From: Atherix ibis
Lineage: Eukaryota > Arthropoda > Insecta > Diptera > Athericidae
NCBI GenBank assembly: GCA_958298945.1
Contig: OY282609.1
Location: 55,710,220 to 55,774,219 of the forward strand
DNA length: 64,000 nucleotides
Direction of reading: 5' to 3'
Made by a program: the position numbers and the translations under genes
In this document: positions 21,610-34,600 of the stretch, in pieces
Layout of the letters: every line of letters begins with the position of its first letter
Numbering within the stretch: position 1 is the stretch's first letter
Notes under the pieces: generated by a model
What the model was told of the DNA's origin: nothing
The model's database searches: none
The model's input: only the letters and a program-made list of their open reading frames with translations

Positions 21610-22200
21610 TAGCGTGTGCTTATGTTAAGCTAAAGTATTTTAGTAATTCAAGGGACCAGTGATGCTCAAGTTGTCGATGGGTGTTTTTAGGGAAGGTAGT
21701 GGAGAATAGTTCTTGAACAAGAGGATTAGTATGCTTGGAAAAACGAGCATGGAACTTTTTATAACGAGACATAGTGCCATCACCACTTTAACATCACGAT
21801 GAATAAAACTAATGCGAACATAAAAGTGAGCGTCGACAATTTTAGTAGTTATTTTGACAGGAGGGGTTGGATTCGACGGGAATTGGTGGGACCCAGTGTT
21901 CTAGTCCATAAGTCAATATGGGTTTTACCGGGGCATTGTATAAAAGTACTTTGCTGTCGATAGTAATTTTAGGACTATGAAATAGGTAAAAGAACAAATC
22001 GTCATGAGTCTCCAGAGTCGATGACTCAATGATACTATACCCACCAATAGAATAACTGAAGATAATATCAATAGTAGGTAGTAAGCTATCCTCAATCAAA
22101 TATCTATAAAAATCTAAAAAAAATTATGGGATCATAGAAGCATTAAAATAGATCAAGGGTGGAACATTCGGAACGATAAAGAAAGTCTCTAGCCAGCACT
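21610..22200 (-). pseudogene. Second Jockey-like LINE ORF2 fragment (RT C-terminal part)
   Basis: The minus strand 21990-21850 reads ITIDSKVLLYNAPVKPILTY, then GLEHWVPPIPVESNPS. The same block occurs at 17210-17280 (LTLDSKVVLYNALLKPIWTY), so the two fragments belong to one family. After stops, about 21785-21640 reads SRYKKFHARFSKHTNPLVQE and FPKNTHRQLEHHWSLELL, the usual end of Jockey RT proteins. It contains several stops and no catalytic RT motif. Confidence 0.68.
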
Positions 22201-25200
22201 TACGAGTTTAATAGACACCAAAGTATTACCCAAAATAAAAAAATTTTCTTGCCTTATTTTCATAGAAAGTCCCACTTTGCTGAGATATTTTCTTCAAAAA
22301 TCCCATTTAATTGAAAGACATTTAAAAAAAATACCAGTTATTTCAAATAAATAATTTTTTAAGAATATAATATACAAAAATTTAAAAAACTAATATCTAA
22401 ACTGATAGGTCTGGAAAGAAGACATGTAGAAATAATGATTGATACTCATACTATTGTAATATAATCGAAGCATTGGATATATTAAGAAAAATGTTAGGAT
22501 CTTCCTAGACTTCAGTTTAAGATTTTAGAGACCGGCGCCACAAAGATAAACTATTGTTTCTAAGAAATATAAGTTTATATGTAGACGGAATGAAATATTA
22601 AATATTTTCAAAATAAAAAAATCATATATAAAAAGTTAACTTCCTCCAAATTTTTACACCAAGTTTCTCGATTGAATCTCCTGTGAGTGACCAATTCATT
22701 GGAAAACACCAAAATGCATCGAATTCACAATAATCTTACACCGGAATTACTTTGACTAAAATTTACCAAATATTTTTCACATGCCCCAAATTTGTTGGAA
22801 TTGTGCCAAATATTTTGTTTGATTACTGATTTTAAATAAATATATAAATTTCAATGTAATGAAGAAAATGATGCTATCCATGTAACCAAAAAAAGGTTCA
22901 CCCCAAACCCCTCTTTCCATTTGTTGATCTGTTGCATCTGATGTGGTGAAGAAAATATGGCAATTCATGGTCGTAGTTTTGTGGACAGAATTTGCAAATA
23001 GTTTCTTCATCATCATTTACTGGTTGGTTGGGTTGTCTTAGCGCATGGGAACAAGAGTTAAGAGAATTTCTCAAATATTCTGGACGTTCACTACGAAACA
23101 TGAACCGAAGGTATTGGTAGTATTGGTGGTCTTGCATAAAATATCCACTGTTCATAAAAGGATTTTAAAACTCCGACTCAATGGAATTTCACAAATTTTG
23201 TCAAATGTCTGATTAATTAAATTTATAACAAATTTTTGAAATAAATCGAAAATATTCAGAGTAGATAATGCGAAAAATAACAAAGTCTTCAAGAATATAC
23301 ACATACTACCCACAACCTCAGTTACTCCATCAGTTCAGTAAAATTTAATACCCTTTGCAAATTCAATATCTGAAATATAGATAAACTCCTCATATAAATA
23401 ACACAATAAATAGCCAGGCAATATATAAATTCATCCTAATGATGATGACCTGCTTTTAAATATTCCAAACTTTCGAAATTTGTTCCTGAATAATAAGAGG
23501 AAACACAAATTTCTACTATGGTTACCATAAATTTTCCGATGATTACAACCACAACGATTAAAATTTGATATTTTCGATTTATTCATTTTGATATTTTTAA
23601 ATGTATAGATATATTATCTGATAGGTGATTATGTATAACAAAAAGTGTATGACTGTCTTCAGAGTGCATGGAAACATTTTGATTCAGATAAGATGAGAAA
23701 ATGGCGGAAGAGTATTTTTTTGTATTTGATGATGAGAAATATTAAAGGTGAGTAGGATCTCATAGTTACTTTGAAAGCAACGGCCTTAGATGAACAGGTA
23801 TTTTGGTATTTTTCGTATACAAATGCGATACAACTAACAAAATTAAAGGAAATTTTTGCAAAATTCCCGTTGCAATAATTTTTTTTTTTTTTGTTTAAGC
23901 AAGAACCAAGAAATGAACATTGGCGACAGATAAGATTATCAGAAATATTTGTGTATATTTTGAAAAAAAAAAATGATTTCTTATATTCTTATTTTTTAAC
24001 TAAATGTGTTATGAGTGTACATTTTTAATACTTGTCTCTAAGGATTTTTCCCAATCATATTAGATGTATGTACATATATGCAAAAGTATGTATGTCTGAT
24101 AGCATAGTCTGCAGATCTTTCTGAGAGCCTTTGTCTTAATTTTATCGATAGATGCGTTTTGTTGCCATATACGTATCAACTGAGATAGAGGTGCTCATAC
24201 AGGGACCAAACCAGAATATCAGAATTCCAGAAATCGAGATAGAATGATGATAGTTTGCGGGAACGGTGTACTCTGATTCCGATAGTAGCTAACTAAGCAA
24301 CATTTCGCACCTGAATTCTATCTGGATTTTCACACGGAATTTTTGCTACTAAATCTTAGCCTCCTTATTACTCGTGGCAACTTTACACTTTACGAAAATG
24401 ACTTGGACTTGTTCGGTAAGATTTCGAATTCATACAAACATACTCCGATATCATACATACTTTCTGCGGCACCACTAAAATATTTTCGTTTAATTGGAAC
24501 GAAAATTTCACATGATTCAACTTTAAGTGCCAGGATATATGTGATAGTAAGAAAAGAGGGCTGCACCGATCACCAGATAATCGAACTTTGAAAATTTCAC
24601 AAATGCAGACAAATATGCAAGTGTACTCGTACGTTTCCACTATCGTTAAATACAATATCGTTAAAAGTTTGTTTGGTGTTTCATTTAAGAAAAAAAAAAT
24701 GACAAGCAACTATAAAAAAATAACAATCTTTTTATAGTCTAAAAGATAACAGGCCTATGTACCATGAATATTTTATTAATTAATGAAGCTCGTTCTATGT
24801 TTCAAAAACGTATCAGAATTCGATGCCAATGACCATGGGCAGAAGTCTTTATAAATTGTTCGTTATGTTCTCTCTAAGGACTGGATAGTAAGTTTGTTGT
24901 TTAACTGCATTCCATGATGAATTATATTTTTGTACACTCATTTAAAAATATTCTCTAAAGATAATACTATTTATTATAAAAAAGATCTTTCATTTAATTT
25001 TTTTTTTTTTTTATTATTTTATTTTGGTCTGAACTTAATTTTTAATACAGGTGCAAAAATTAGTTTCAAACTATGTAATATGTTGGATTGAATTAAAAAA
25101 TTTCTCATAAAAATAATAAACAAAAGTAATTAAGTAGATTCTGATTTATTAATTATGTTAAAAATGTATCTGATAGTAAAGTTCTTTATTCCTAATAAAA

Positions 25201-25652
25201 ATAGTTTTACCATTAATGTATAAATTTCTAATAAATATCGTAGAACTTTTAACAAATTTTCATAACAAAAAACCTGAAATGAGTGGAATTGCATCGAATT
25301 TATTATCAGACAAATGATAGTAAAGTATTAAATTTAAACTTTGAATTCTATTGTAATTAAATTTAACAAAGTGTTTCTTTCTATTTGCTTAAAAACATAA
25401 TCCACAATAACCAATCTTATTTCGGTTACTTAAATATCACAAAATATAAGGAAATTCATAAGATCAGTAACCGATTTTATTTTGAATTTCCTTATATTTT
25501 GTGATATTTATAACGAAAAAATTAAAAAATAAAATTTTTTAATTCAATATGAAGGGAATGGCTAAACATAAAAATAAATATGTCTGTCAATTTCTCATAA
25601 ATTTCGTTGAATTATACTTTGGACTTCAGAAAATCTAACATGAACATAACTA
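22201..25652. other. AT-rich region with one odd inverted-repeat cluster
   Basis: No gene is recognised. A minus-strand frame at 22898-23155 contains Cys-x2-Cys and a later His/Cys group (ICKFCPQNYDHELPYFLHHI), possibly a LINE finger relic, but I cannot support it further. The inverted repeats at 25423-25509 are listed separately. Confidence 0.5.
25423..25509. repeat. Perfect 27-bp inverted repeat interleaved with an 8-bp inverted repeat
   Basis: 25432-25458 (beginning AAATATCACAAAATATAAGG) is the exact reverse complement of 25483-25509, with a 24-base spacer. In addition CGGTTACT (25423-25430) pairs with AGTAACCG in that spacer (25466-25473). The order a-b-a'-b' is interleaved rather than nested, so as single-stranded nucleic acid it could form a pseudoknot-like fold. 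Confidence 0.85.
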
Positions 25653-26876
25653 CGAAGGTCGTTCAATAAGTCCTTAGAAAAAGATGGAAAAAACTGTTTT
25701 TTAAAAAAAAAATTTTAATTTTTCAACATAATCTCCTTTTAGCTTTATACACTTTTCCAACCGTTTTTCCCAAATTTTTATCCCGTCCAAAAAATAGGAT
25801 TTCGGAAGTTCTGCAAAATACTCATCCGTTTGAGCAATTACGTCCTCGTTGGAAGTGAACCGTCGTCCGCCAAGACAATTCTTCAGATTAGGGAAAAGAA
25901 AATAGTCACTCGGGGCCAAATCTGGTGAATAAGCGGGATGCTGCAACAATTCCATTCTCAATTCCACAATTTTGGGCATGGAAACAGCGCAGGTGTGCAC
26001 ACGCGCATTGTCCTGATGCAAGAGGATTTTTTTCTTCTTCAGATGGGGGCATTTCTCTTTGATTTCCTCGCTCAACCGTTGCAATAACGACGCGTAATAC
26101 GCTCCTGTTATTGTTTTTCCTTTTTCCAAGTAGTCGATAAAAATGATGCCCTGCGAATCCCAAAAGACCGTGGCCATCACCTTGCCGGCCGATGGCACAG
26201 TTTTTGCCTTCTTCGGAGCCCGTTCACCCTTGAAAATCCACTGTGATGACTGTCTCTTCGTTTCTGGAGTGTAGTAGTGTATCCAGGTTTCATCCACAGT
26301 GACATATCGACGAAGGAATTCGGCAGGATTGCGATGAAAGAGTGCCAACATAGCCTCAGAGTCCACTACACGATTGCGCTTATTCTCCTCTGAGAGCAAA
26401 CGCGGCACCCATCTTGCCGAAATTTTTTTCACAGACAATTTTTCATGCAAAATTGAAGCGACTGTACCTTGTGATATGGCCGTGGCCTCAACTAATTCGC
26501 GCACTTTAATTCGCCGATCGTTCCAAATCAGATCGTGGATTTTGTCGATGATTTCAGGAGTAGACACCTCAACTGGGCGTCCTGAACGATGTTCATCTTT
26601 TGTGGATCAACGGCCACGTTTAAATTCATTCACCCAATTGTAAACCGTCGCAAACACAGGTGCAGATGTGCCATGAACTGCATCCAACTCGGCTTTGATT
26701 TCTTTCGGGCTTAAGCCTTTCAAATGGAGATGTTTGATCGACGATAAAAATTGACCTACGCTATGGATCGAGCTGAAATTTTGACAGCTTTCCTGTCGAT
26801 AATGCTACTTACAATCTTTACCGACACTACGAGCAAAATTTCTCGGATTTTCTAAGGATTTATTGAACGACCCTCG
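25653..26876 (-). mobile_element. Mariner E1, full length
   Basis: The left end is CGAAGGTCGTTCAATAAGTC (from 25653); the right end, read inward from 26876, is CGAGGGTCGTTCAATAAATC, with two mismatches in 20. TA flanks at 25651-25652 and 26877-26878. It is 1224 bp and related to E2 (43348-44341) and E3 (49211-50454). Confidence 0.93.
25701..26737 (-). pseudogene. Mariner E1 transposase: intact catalytic domain, start codon deleted, one nonsense codon
   Basis: A single open frame of about 288 codons (26567-25701) covers the second half of the DNA-binding region (KVRELVEATAISQGTVASIL, ARWVPRLLSEENKRNRV) and the whole catalytic domain. It includes VTVDETWIHYYTPET, LLHQDNARVHTC and YSPDLAPSDYFLF, with 34 residues between the last two Asp, the D,D34D mariner signature. 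Upstream the frame continues as HLHLKGLSPKEIKAELDAVH and NWVNEFKRGR but contains TGA at 26609-26607, where relatives have Ser. Compared with E2, about 59 bases including the initiator ATG are deleted near 26740. It is the best preserved catalytic core in the window. Confidence 0.92.
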
Positions 26877-26878
26877 TA

Positions 26879-29800
26879 TTTATTCTGACTATGATTTTAT
26901 ACTATAATAAATGGAAATGAATGATACAAAATCGTATTTATTTTTTTATGAATTTTCATTTATACTTCGGGAAAAGATATTAAAATTTTGTGGACTTACA
27001 CAGAAATACAGAAGATTTCTTACATTTTCAACATAAAAAAAGTCACTAAAATCACAAACAAAAATTCTGTTTTTTTTTATATAATTAAATATAAATTATA
27101 ATATTTTTTTTTTATATAATTATATAATTAAATATAAATTATAATATTTTTTATTATAAATAAAACAAAATTTTCAGTAAAAAAGTTAATCTGCTTAGCT
27201 GAATAAGGGAAAAAATAATAAAAATTTGCAAATATTTGAAATTCTTTAAAAATAATTTTTCTTGATTATAAAAATCATTTTGGCATTTTTAATAATAAGT
27301 TAATAAATTGAATATAGTAGATTAAAAAACGATCATTGACTTTATAAATTTTTATATAATTTTGATTTTATAAGTCATTAACAAGGACCAAATTTAGTAT
27401 CCAGAACTTATAATTACGACAAAGTTCAACAGTTCAATATTAATGTATTTTTTTTTTTTTTGGTATTGAAACAAAAAATTAGTGTAATAGATAAAAATCG
27501 ATATAATAAAAATTTACAAAAGCAAAAGCTGATTATGCGTAGTAAAATTTTAGGGATATAAAAAAAGGGAAAAATACCTAAAATATGAAAATTAAACAAA
27601 AAATTACCACATCAAAGTGCAACGAACAGCACGATATCAGTCAATAGGAATCTGAGCAGATCTTTATGGTTAAAAAAGAAATACAAACAAGAATAATTAT
27701 TAAAAATTCACCACTTGTTAAGGTAGAAAATCAAAGATTCCCAGTTATACAAACATAAAAAGGATACCACTATTAATACATGGTATATTATATGGATTTC
27801 GTTCAAAAGAATAAAATTTATCAAGTCTTACCACTTAGTAAATGTCATTAACATCATCACCAGCAAAAAAAGTTCTTTGCACAGACAAAACATCTCGACT
27901 CTTGTTGACAACACTTTCGTTCGCTATCATATGACAAAATTTTCGCATTTTCGCGATGTTTTCACTAGTTTTTAGGGATTTCTTTTCCTTTTATCGATGA
28001 GTAATAGTATTATTCGTTTAATTATTTAAAATAAAATGGAAATTATTATTAAATCAAAAAATTATAAATGATATTTTCCTTATTTTTATCTGTCTTTGCT
28101 GTTCATACATTAATCAAATATTCTAAACAGACGATAAGTGAATGATTTAGCACTTATTATATCTATTAAATATAAAAAAAAAACATATAACTTTTAAAAC
28201 AAATTTACTAATAGCTTTTGTATTGGAAGTAAATATGTTTTGTTTTTTTTCTTTTTCAAAAGTTTCTTTCTTATAAATCACTTTTTTAAATAATTTTGAA
28301 AACACTCCAAAAACTCACCAAGTTTTATAGAAAATTTATCAAAATAAATCACTGACTTGTGATACTCTTTTCTTCTTACAAATCTATTGCATATAATTTG
28401 CGTTTTTATTTTTTTAAGCAAACAATTTTTTTTCTGACGCACTCGAATTTAGGTATACTCATCAATGATAATGATGCACTTGCATTTTTGTAATTTTCAA
28501 ATATCACTTAATCAATATGCATAAATTGTGCAATATTTTTGTTTAAAAAAGAAAACAATTTTTTTTTGTTGTATAAAACCTTATCTTTGTACACGGATGT
28601 TTATTAAAAAAGGATCTAAAAATCCGATCGATGCTTTTGTATTCCATCAGTTACGTAAATGAAGATGTAAAAGATAGAATATGTTAAACCAAAAGATATT
28701 TACATGAAAAAAAATGGAATAAAACACATACGATAACACAATACAGAATAGCCTTGGTTTTTTTTACGTGTGACATCTAAGAATTAATAATAAAACGCAG
28801 AATTTAACAAGATAAAATTTACACGGTACCACGCGCCAAACAGCACTTTGATTCCTTTTCTATGGTGATGCTCTTCTAATGTTAATGACAGCGGCACTAT
28901 ACTATTGTTATATATCACTCGGATAATTTTCTTCACGAATACCTTATTCATACTATACGACCATATACACAAAATTATTGTATACAATACGTATAGCTTC
29001 AGATAGTACGAGTATATTGTTTCAGCCGTCTTCCAAGATACTTTAGTAACAGTACCCAAAGGCAGTAGAGTGCACCTTTCTTGCGTATCTATTGTATATT
29101 AAAAATATATATAACTAATCAGTTAGTCAGTGTTAGTCTGATTTTACTGAATATTTAGAAAAGCATACACTTGTAGGTTTAAGTTGATAATAGTATGTAG
29201 GCAGTGGTTCCATCCTACGAAAATTCGTTCAAATTTTCTCCAATCCAAAACTGAAAACTACTCAACTTTTAATGCATCGCACTTTACATGAATTAACTCA
29301 AAATATACTATTTGAAAGCCACAAAGCTGATGCTTTTGGCGTTCTTCCCAAAGATTCTATTTTTGAGACAATGTTGCAACTACTATGCGGATCAAAAGTA
29401 TGTATACGAAAAGGATGATCTGGCCATTTCAACTTCATCGTTCGTTTGCAAAAATAAAGAGCAAATTATAATTGGTATTGACTACCAAAGCACTTCCTTC
29501 TATCGATACAAACTAATAGTTAGTACCGGTCAGTCAGCTTGAATTGCTAGCCTTCAACTGTGGATCACAAATCGGCAAGTAACTCTTTTCAATTTTCTTA
29601 TTTATTTTATCGTTTTTCTTCGATTAACGATGAAGAATTTGTGTTAGTTTCTCTTTTTGCCAATGTATTAGTCAATGAAGCGAATATATACCATATATAT
29701 GGTACCTATATAACCTTCCATAGTCTTCGACCAGCTATAGGGAAATAATGTTCCATCTCGAATTCCTCAACTGATACAAATGTCTCTACTTCACCTTTTT

Positions 29801-30440
29801 AGGAGGAAACTTTTCAGATAATTTTATTTTTATTATCGTAGGCCGAAGAGATGCTTTTTGATATTTACTATCGTTCAGTGCAGAAAGAAATTTTTAAAAA
29901 TATCCTCGATTAACGTACTTGCATATACTTTTGAGTACATGAAATTTCAAAATTTCGATTTTCCACATTTTCTTAATACTTTTATATAATTCACTCAATT
30001 ACTTATTTATTATATTCCATAGATTATAATTATTTCTTTAAATATTAGATTAATTTCTAAATAAAAGCTTAAAATCAATTTTATTACACTTAAAAGTTAA
30101 CACTAAGAATTCATTAGAAAATTTAAACACATATTTTTGAAATTTCTGCATTATTCCATGTTGTTTATTAAACTTTCGGTAATAAAAATTTTTTTTTTAA
30201 ATTTTAAAAACATTTTTCAGATAAGTTTAACAATTTAAATTTTCTAGTATATTCAGAAATTATTTCCAAAAAAAAAATTCGATTTCATGCAATAACCGTT
30301 ACTTGAAGTAAAATAAAAAAACAATTAAAAGAAATTATGCAATGCAGCCATTTTACCGAAAGGATTATTGATTTTTTTTTTTAAATAACTATTCGCCTTC
30401 AAATATTATTTTAAATATTAAAAAATAAATATATCTTATT
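26879..30440. other. AT-rich region, no recognised genes
   Basis: A local duplication of an ATATAATTAAATATAAATTA block lies at about 27080-27150. The 28.78-29.42 kb part is less AT-rich: it holds a 91-codon minus-strand frame without an upstream ATG, and on the plus strand ATG 29272 followed by 42 codons and a GTATGT donor-like site at 29398. Neither shows a recognised domain. Confidence 0.5.
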
Positions 30441-31690
30441 TCTTATACTAGAAAAACACCGGTTGTTTTTGGCAAAAATCGCATGTGTCAACGACGGCAG
30501 CAACAGTGACACTATGACATCCGGAAAAGGTGAAAATCAACGAAAAGACAAACCTTAGTACATTAGATGGGAGAGGATACTGGATCAAATCAGAGCGCGT
30601 TAATTCGCCTTGCACATCAAAGTCGAGATAATGGTACACGTAGCAACCAATTCAATACAATTGTTTGACGCTACAGAAGCGGCAAGTACACAAACAAAAA
30701 GATCTTCAACTGTGACTACAGCAACAATAAGAACCTTTGCTGTGACTTCAATAGTGCGGTCGCTTTAGTAGCGACAGCAGAAAAGGTTAGAAAAGAAACC
30801 GATACGGAAACTCTAGAATCCGGCAAGCACAGTAGCAATAATAAAAAAAACTAATACCAGAGAAATATGAGAACAGCAAATCAAATTTATTTTTATTAAA
30901 GGTAACCAAAAATTAAAAACTATTTATATATGAGATGGTAAAGTATTAGAGGTAACATTTTGAAACGAAAAATCAGACCGAAATTGCCAAAACTTAATGA
31001 AACAAAAATATTTTCAATAATAATTTACAAATAAGAACAAAAAAAGAAATTTGTAGCATGACAACCACAAGAACAACACAAAAATACAAAACGCCAACAC
31101 GAGCAACCCTATTGAGAATGAGGCAATTTTAAGTATTTAAACACCAATACCGGAAACAGTGACTACAAAAATATGTAGCCTGTGGATTAAATATTTTAAA
31201 GCAAGAGGCAGCAACAGCGATTCAAACAGCAACTACAATGCAAAAACGACCACAGCTACTTATAAGGAGTGGAGACCGATGAGTGTAACAATATGAGTAG
31301 CACAGTCAGGACCAACTTTGAAAGGATATAATTTGCGCTGACACAAAACCATACCATATACGAGGACAAACTTTAGTGTCACAAATGGGCATGTGCGTGC
31401 AGAAGCAAACATTTGATGCGCCATCGTTGCAGTCACGACTTGAAAAGGCTCTGAGCTTGTTGGTGGTAGTAGCTAGTCGTGGTGGTAGTACGAGTATCTA
31501 AAAAAGGTCTTGTCGCACTCCTGACGTTAACTCTGTTTCAGTTCTTCCTGTCTTTTCTCTCTGTTAACTGATTTACTGTTTACTAGCGCTTACGCCCCTG
31601 TGACTGTTACTCTTATTGTAAGTAATATCACTAACTATTTCATTACTAGTACGTAGTCAGTACGTTATCAATTTCGGAATTAGTATCTCA
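30440..31690. other. Less AT-rich tract with CAA/CAG-biased plus strand, possible leader or regulatory region
   Basis: From about 30,650 to 31,300 the plus strand is rich in ACAGCAACAA-like words (CAGCAACAATAAGAACC, CAACAGCGATTCAAACAGC), a strand bias common in dipteran untranslated leaders. From 31,370 to 31,650 complexity is higher, with TTTCAG near 31,540 and GTAAGT near 31,618 that could delimit a small plus-strand exon. No protein domain was found. Confidence 0.25.
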
Positions 31691-34600
31691 TCCGAGTAGT
31701 TTTAATCCCTAACTAAAACTACTAAATTTTATAATTTATAATATACTAAAAATGAATAAATAGACATTAGATCAAACTAACAGTCAAATCAAACTCATAT
31801 CAGAGATAATATCGTATTCGCTATGCAATAAAAACCACTATAATCTCAATGTACGAATGTATAATATGCCAGCAGTGTGTTACCTCCCTTCTATTTTATA
31901 TTAAACCATTTTAAACATTTTATTATGACGATTATATGCCAGATTCGATCCGGTTTTCTATAGCATAGGGATGACGATTCTAGTATAATTACAGGACAAA
32001 ATGTAGAGAATAAAAAAAAAAATGTATAGCCTAAAAAAAAAATTTAAACACGACATTATACACAAATAGAATTGCCACGCACCATACTGAGATACCAAAT
32101 AATGCTTTTACTCTTCAACACATAATGCATCGGTCTATAAATGCTTAAATTGCATATGCACGAAAATGTTCTTTTTGGCCATAGCTATAAGTATTAATTA
32201 TATCTAATGGTTGTCAACAACTATTTCTGATCCTGTTTAACATATCAATTACTCTCATATGGACTGATTCGTTTTGTTCAAAATATGAGGTGGTAAAAAT
32301 GGACCCCTCTTGAAATTGAACTCGTCGATTTTGTCCTGATGTTAGCTTATATAATCCACCGAATTCTATTCCTGAAGGGTTCAAATTAGTGTTTAAATGT
32401 TTTCACATCATTTACTCTATCGTTTATTAAACTGGTAGACTCTATATTTTATGTCAAGTTCGTGACCAGTTCATTATTTGATTTGTTTCGGGTACAATGT
32501 GCAAACATAACCCGTACGATTAAAAACAACACGATACCATAAATCTATTTTTTTTATTTTTTGTTATTTGAGGTTTCATACATAAGTTTATCATAGTAAA
32601 CATGACAATTATGGCATCATATATACAGTGTCAACTTAATAAACTACTTTTATTATCCTGAAAATTTTAGGATTGATAGAAAAAAATTCATTTAAATGTA
32701 ATATGTACACATATAAGTATATGGTATGTCTATAAAAATAGGGAATGTCAAATTAGAAATAAATCAAGAGAGAAAAAAATATCGGCATCTTGAGATTTGA
32801 AATTGATAGTAACAATTTTTAAATGGTTTTCTGTTTAACAAAAACCAGTCCTTACTAGAAAAAAATTTGAAAATATGTAATTATTAATTATAAACACATA
32901 ACTTTTCTAGCAAAGATAATAATTCTTTTTCGAAAATCAATTAAAAACATTCTGTTTTTATACCTATGGAACAAACTATAAAGTAAAATACTTACGAAGT
33001 ATACTCTTTAAAGTATGATAAAAGAAAATATTTCAAGGTGAATATCCTAAAAGATGTCTTTATATTCTTATGAGTCCTTTTTCACTTAAAGTCGAAATAT
33101 TTTTAAATTATTTTCATTTTAAAAACGCAATTGTTCACAACGGTGTCTTTAAAATTAAAATAAATAAAAAAATCGTTTTGACGATAATAATAAATTTAAT
33201 TTAGGAAGAAAAAACGTATGTAATATCTTCACAATGAAACAAAAGTGAAAATTAAAAGAATATTCCGCATACTCTAATACACTTGAATTAATAACAATTT
33301 GCAAATTTTTCCGTTGTGTACATGTTCTTTTCTAATACAAATCTAATTGGCTTTCATCGTTGTATTCAAAAGTCCCCAAAGTATCTCCTATCCTATCCCC
33401 TTAATAATGCTCACTGATTTAAAATTAGTTGAGTTGAAATGACTAATACTCTTTACACACATTCAAATTTTATATATTTTTTGTTGTTGTATAAATTCTC
33501 TGCTTTTTTTTGTTTCAAACATAATTTCCATACGGTTTTTTTGTAAATTAACTCTTAGGCAAATTGTTGAGGATGCAATTTCTTTCCTTTTTTTTTAGAA
33601 CTTGAAGTATATAAATACAAATACTCAGATTAATCCAACAGATCTTTGTAATTATATAAAAATATTATTATTTTCATATATATAGTTACAAAAAACATAA
33701 AGAAATCGTCTGCATGAATAAACTAATTTGCAGCAAGAACAGAAATTTACAAGTGCATAATCCTAGATAAGGTATCCAAATAACAATGTCTGCTATGCGA
33801 AATATTGTATATAAAAATCAACATTAATAATGTCATCGTCATCAGGATAATTTGTTTGATCTTTTTGACCTCGACTTAATTTCAAGATTCATCATTTTCA
33901 ATGAATTGACATCAAGTATTTAAAACAAGAACCAACCACACTACACTGCAACAACAATAATCGTAATAATAAGAATAAAAAAATAAAAAATTACCTATCA
34001 TAAAACCAACAACAATAACCCTAATAACAAAGATAAGAAACAAAATCAACAAAAAGTCATTATTAAGAAGAATGGGAGAAAAGCCAGGACCCACAATAAG
34101 AATCTTATAATGAACGCAATACGTTATCAAACGAATTGGAATAAATAATAATTAAAGGCGCTCTTTTAACAATTTATGCTCTTTGGGTAGATATGTAAAT
34201 CATACGAGTATAAACATATTGTATATAAAAAATGGGAATTATGCTCAACCAACAGACAGGATTGTGGCAATTTCCTTTGTATCCTTAAAAGAAAAACATT
34301 TGAATAAACTCGTATATTCTACTACATATATAACTAATAGTAAGGATATATGTGCTCCATACAAAAGTATTTGAAGATAAATCAGACATCAAGCCAAACT
34401 AGATTGATTTTTTGCCTGTAAGAAAGGCATGCAACCCAAGTCAAGTGAATAATATACCATAAAGTGGCAGCATAAAGAGTTGAGGGATTAAGTATTGTTT
34501 GTTATATGGTGGAAATATGTACACATAAACAGCACATCGCAACAAGTTCAAATGTGCACACTTCAATAGGCCAGAAGAGCTAAAATTCTTAATAGGAAAT

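Noticed and set aside
22898..23155. Zinc-finger-like Cys/His frame on the minus strand
   Set aside because: One Cys-x2-Cys pair and a later His/Cys group are not enough to assign a LINE tail or host gene.
28784..29059. 91-codon minus-strand frame as the missing first Wnt10 exon
   Set aside because: No ATG at its start, no convincing signal peptide and no good donor. Length is within chance for this base composition.
29272..29403. Plus-strand ATG frame of 42 codons ending at a GTATGT donor-like site
   Set aside because: The reading frame looks plausible but matches no family I know, and the TATA and TCAGT words upstream are common in AT-rich DNA.
30448..30639. 63-codon minus-strand frame with a hydrophobic stretch
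   Set aside because: It could mimic a secreted-protein start, but no family match and no splice donor in the right phase for the Wnt exon.
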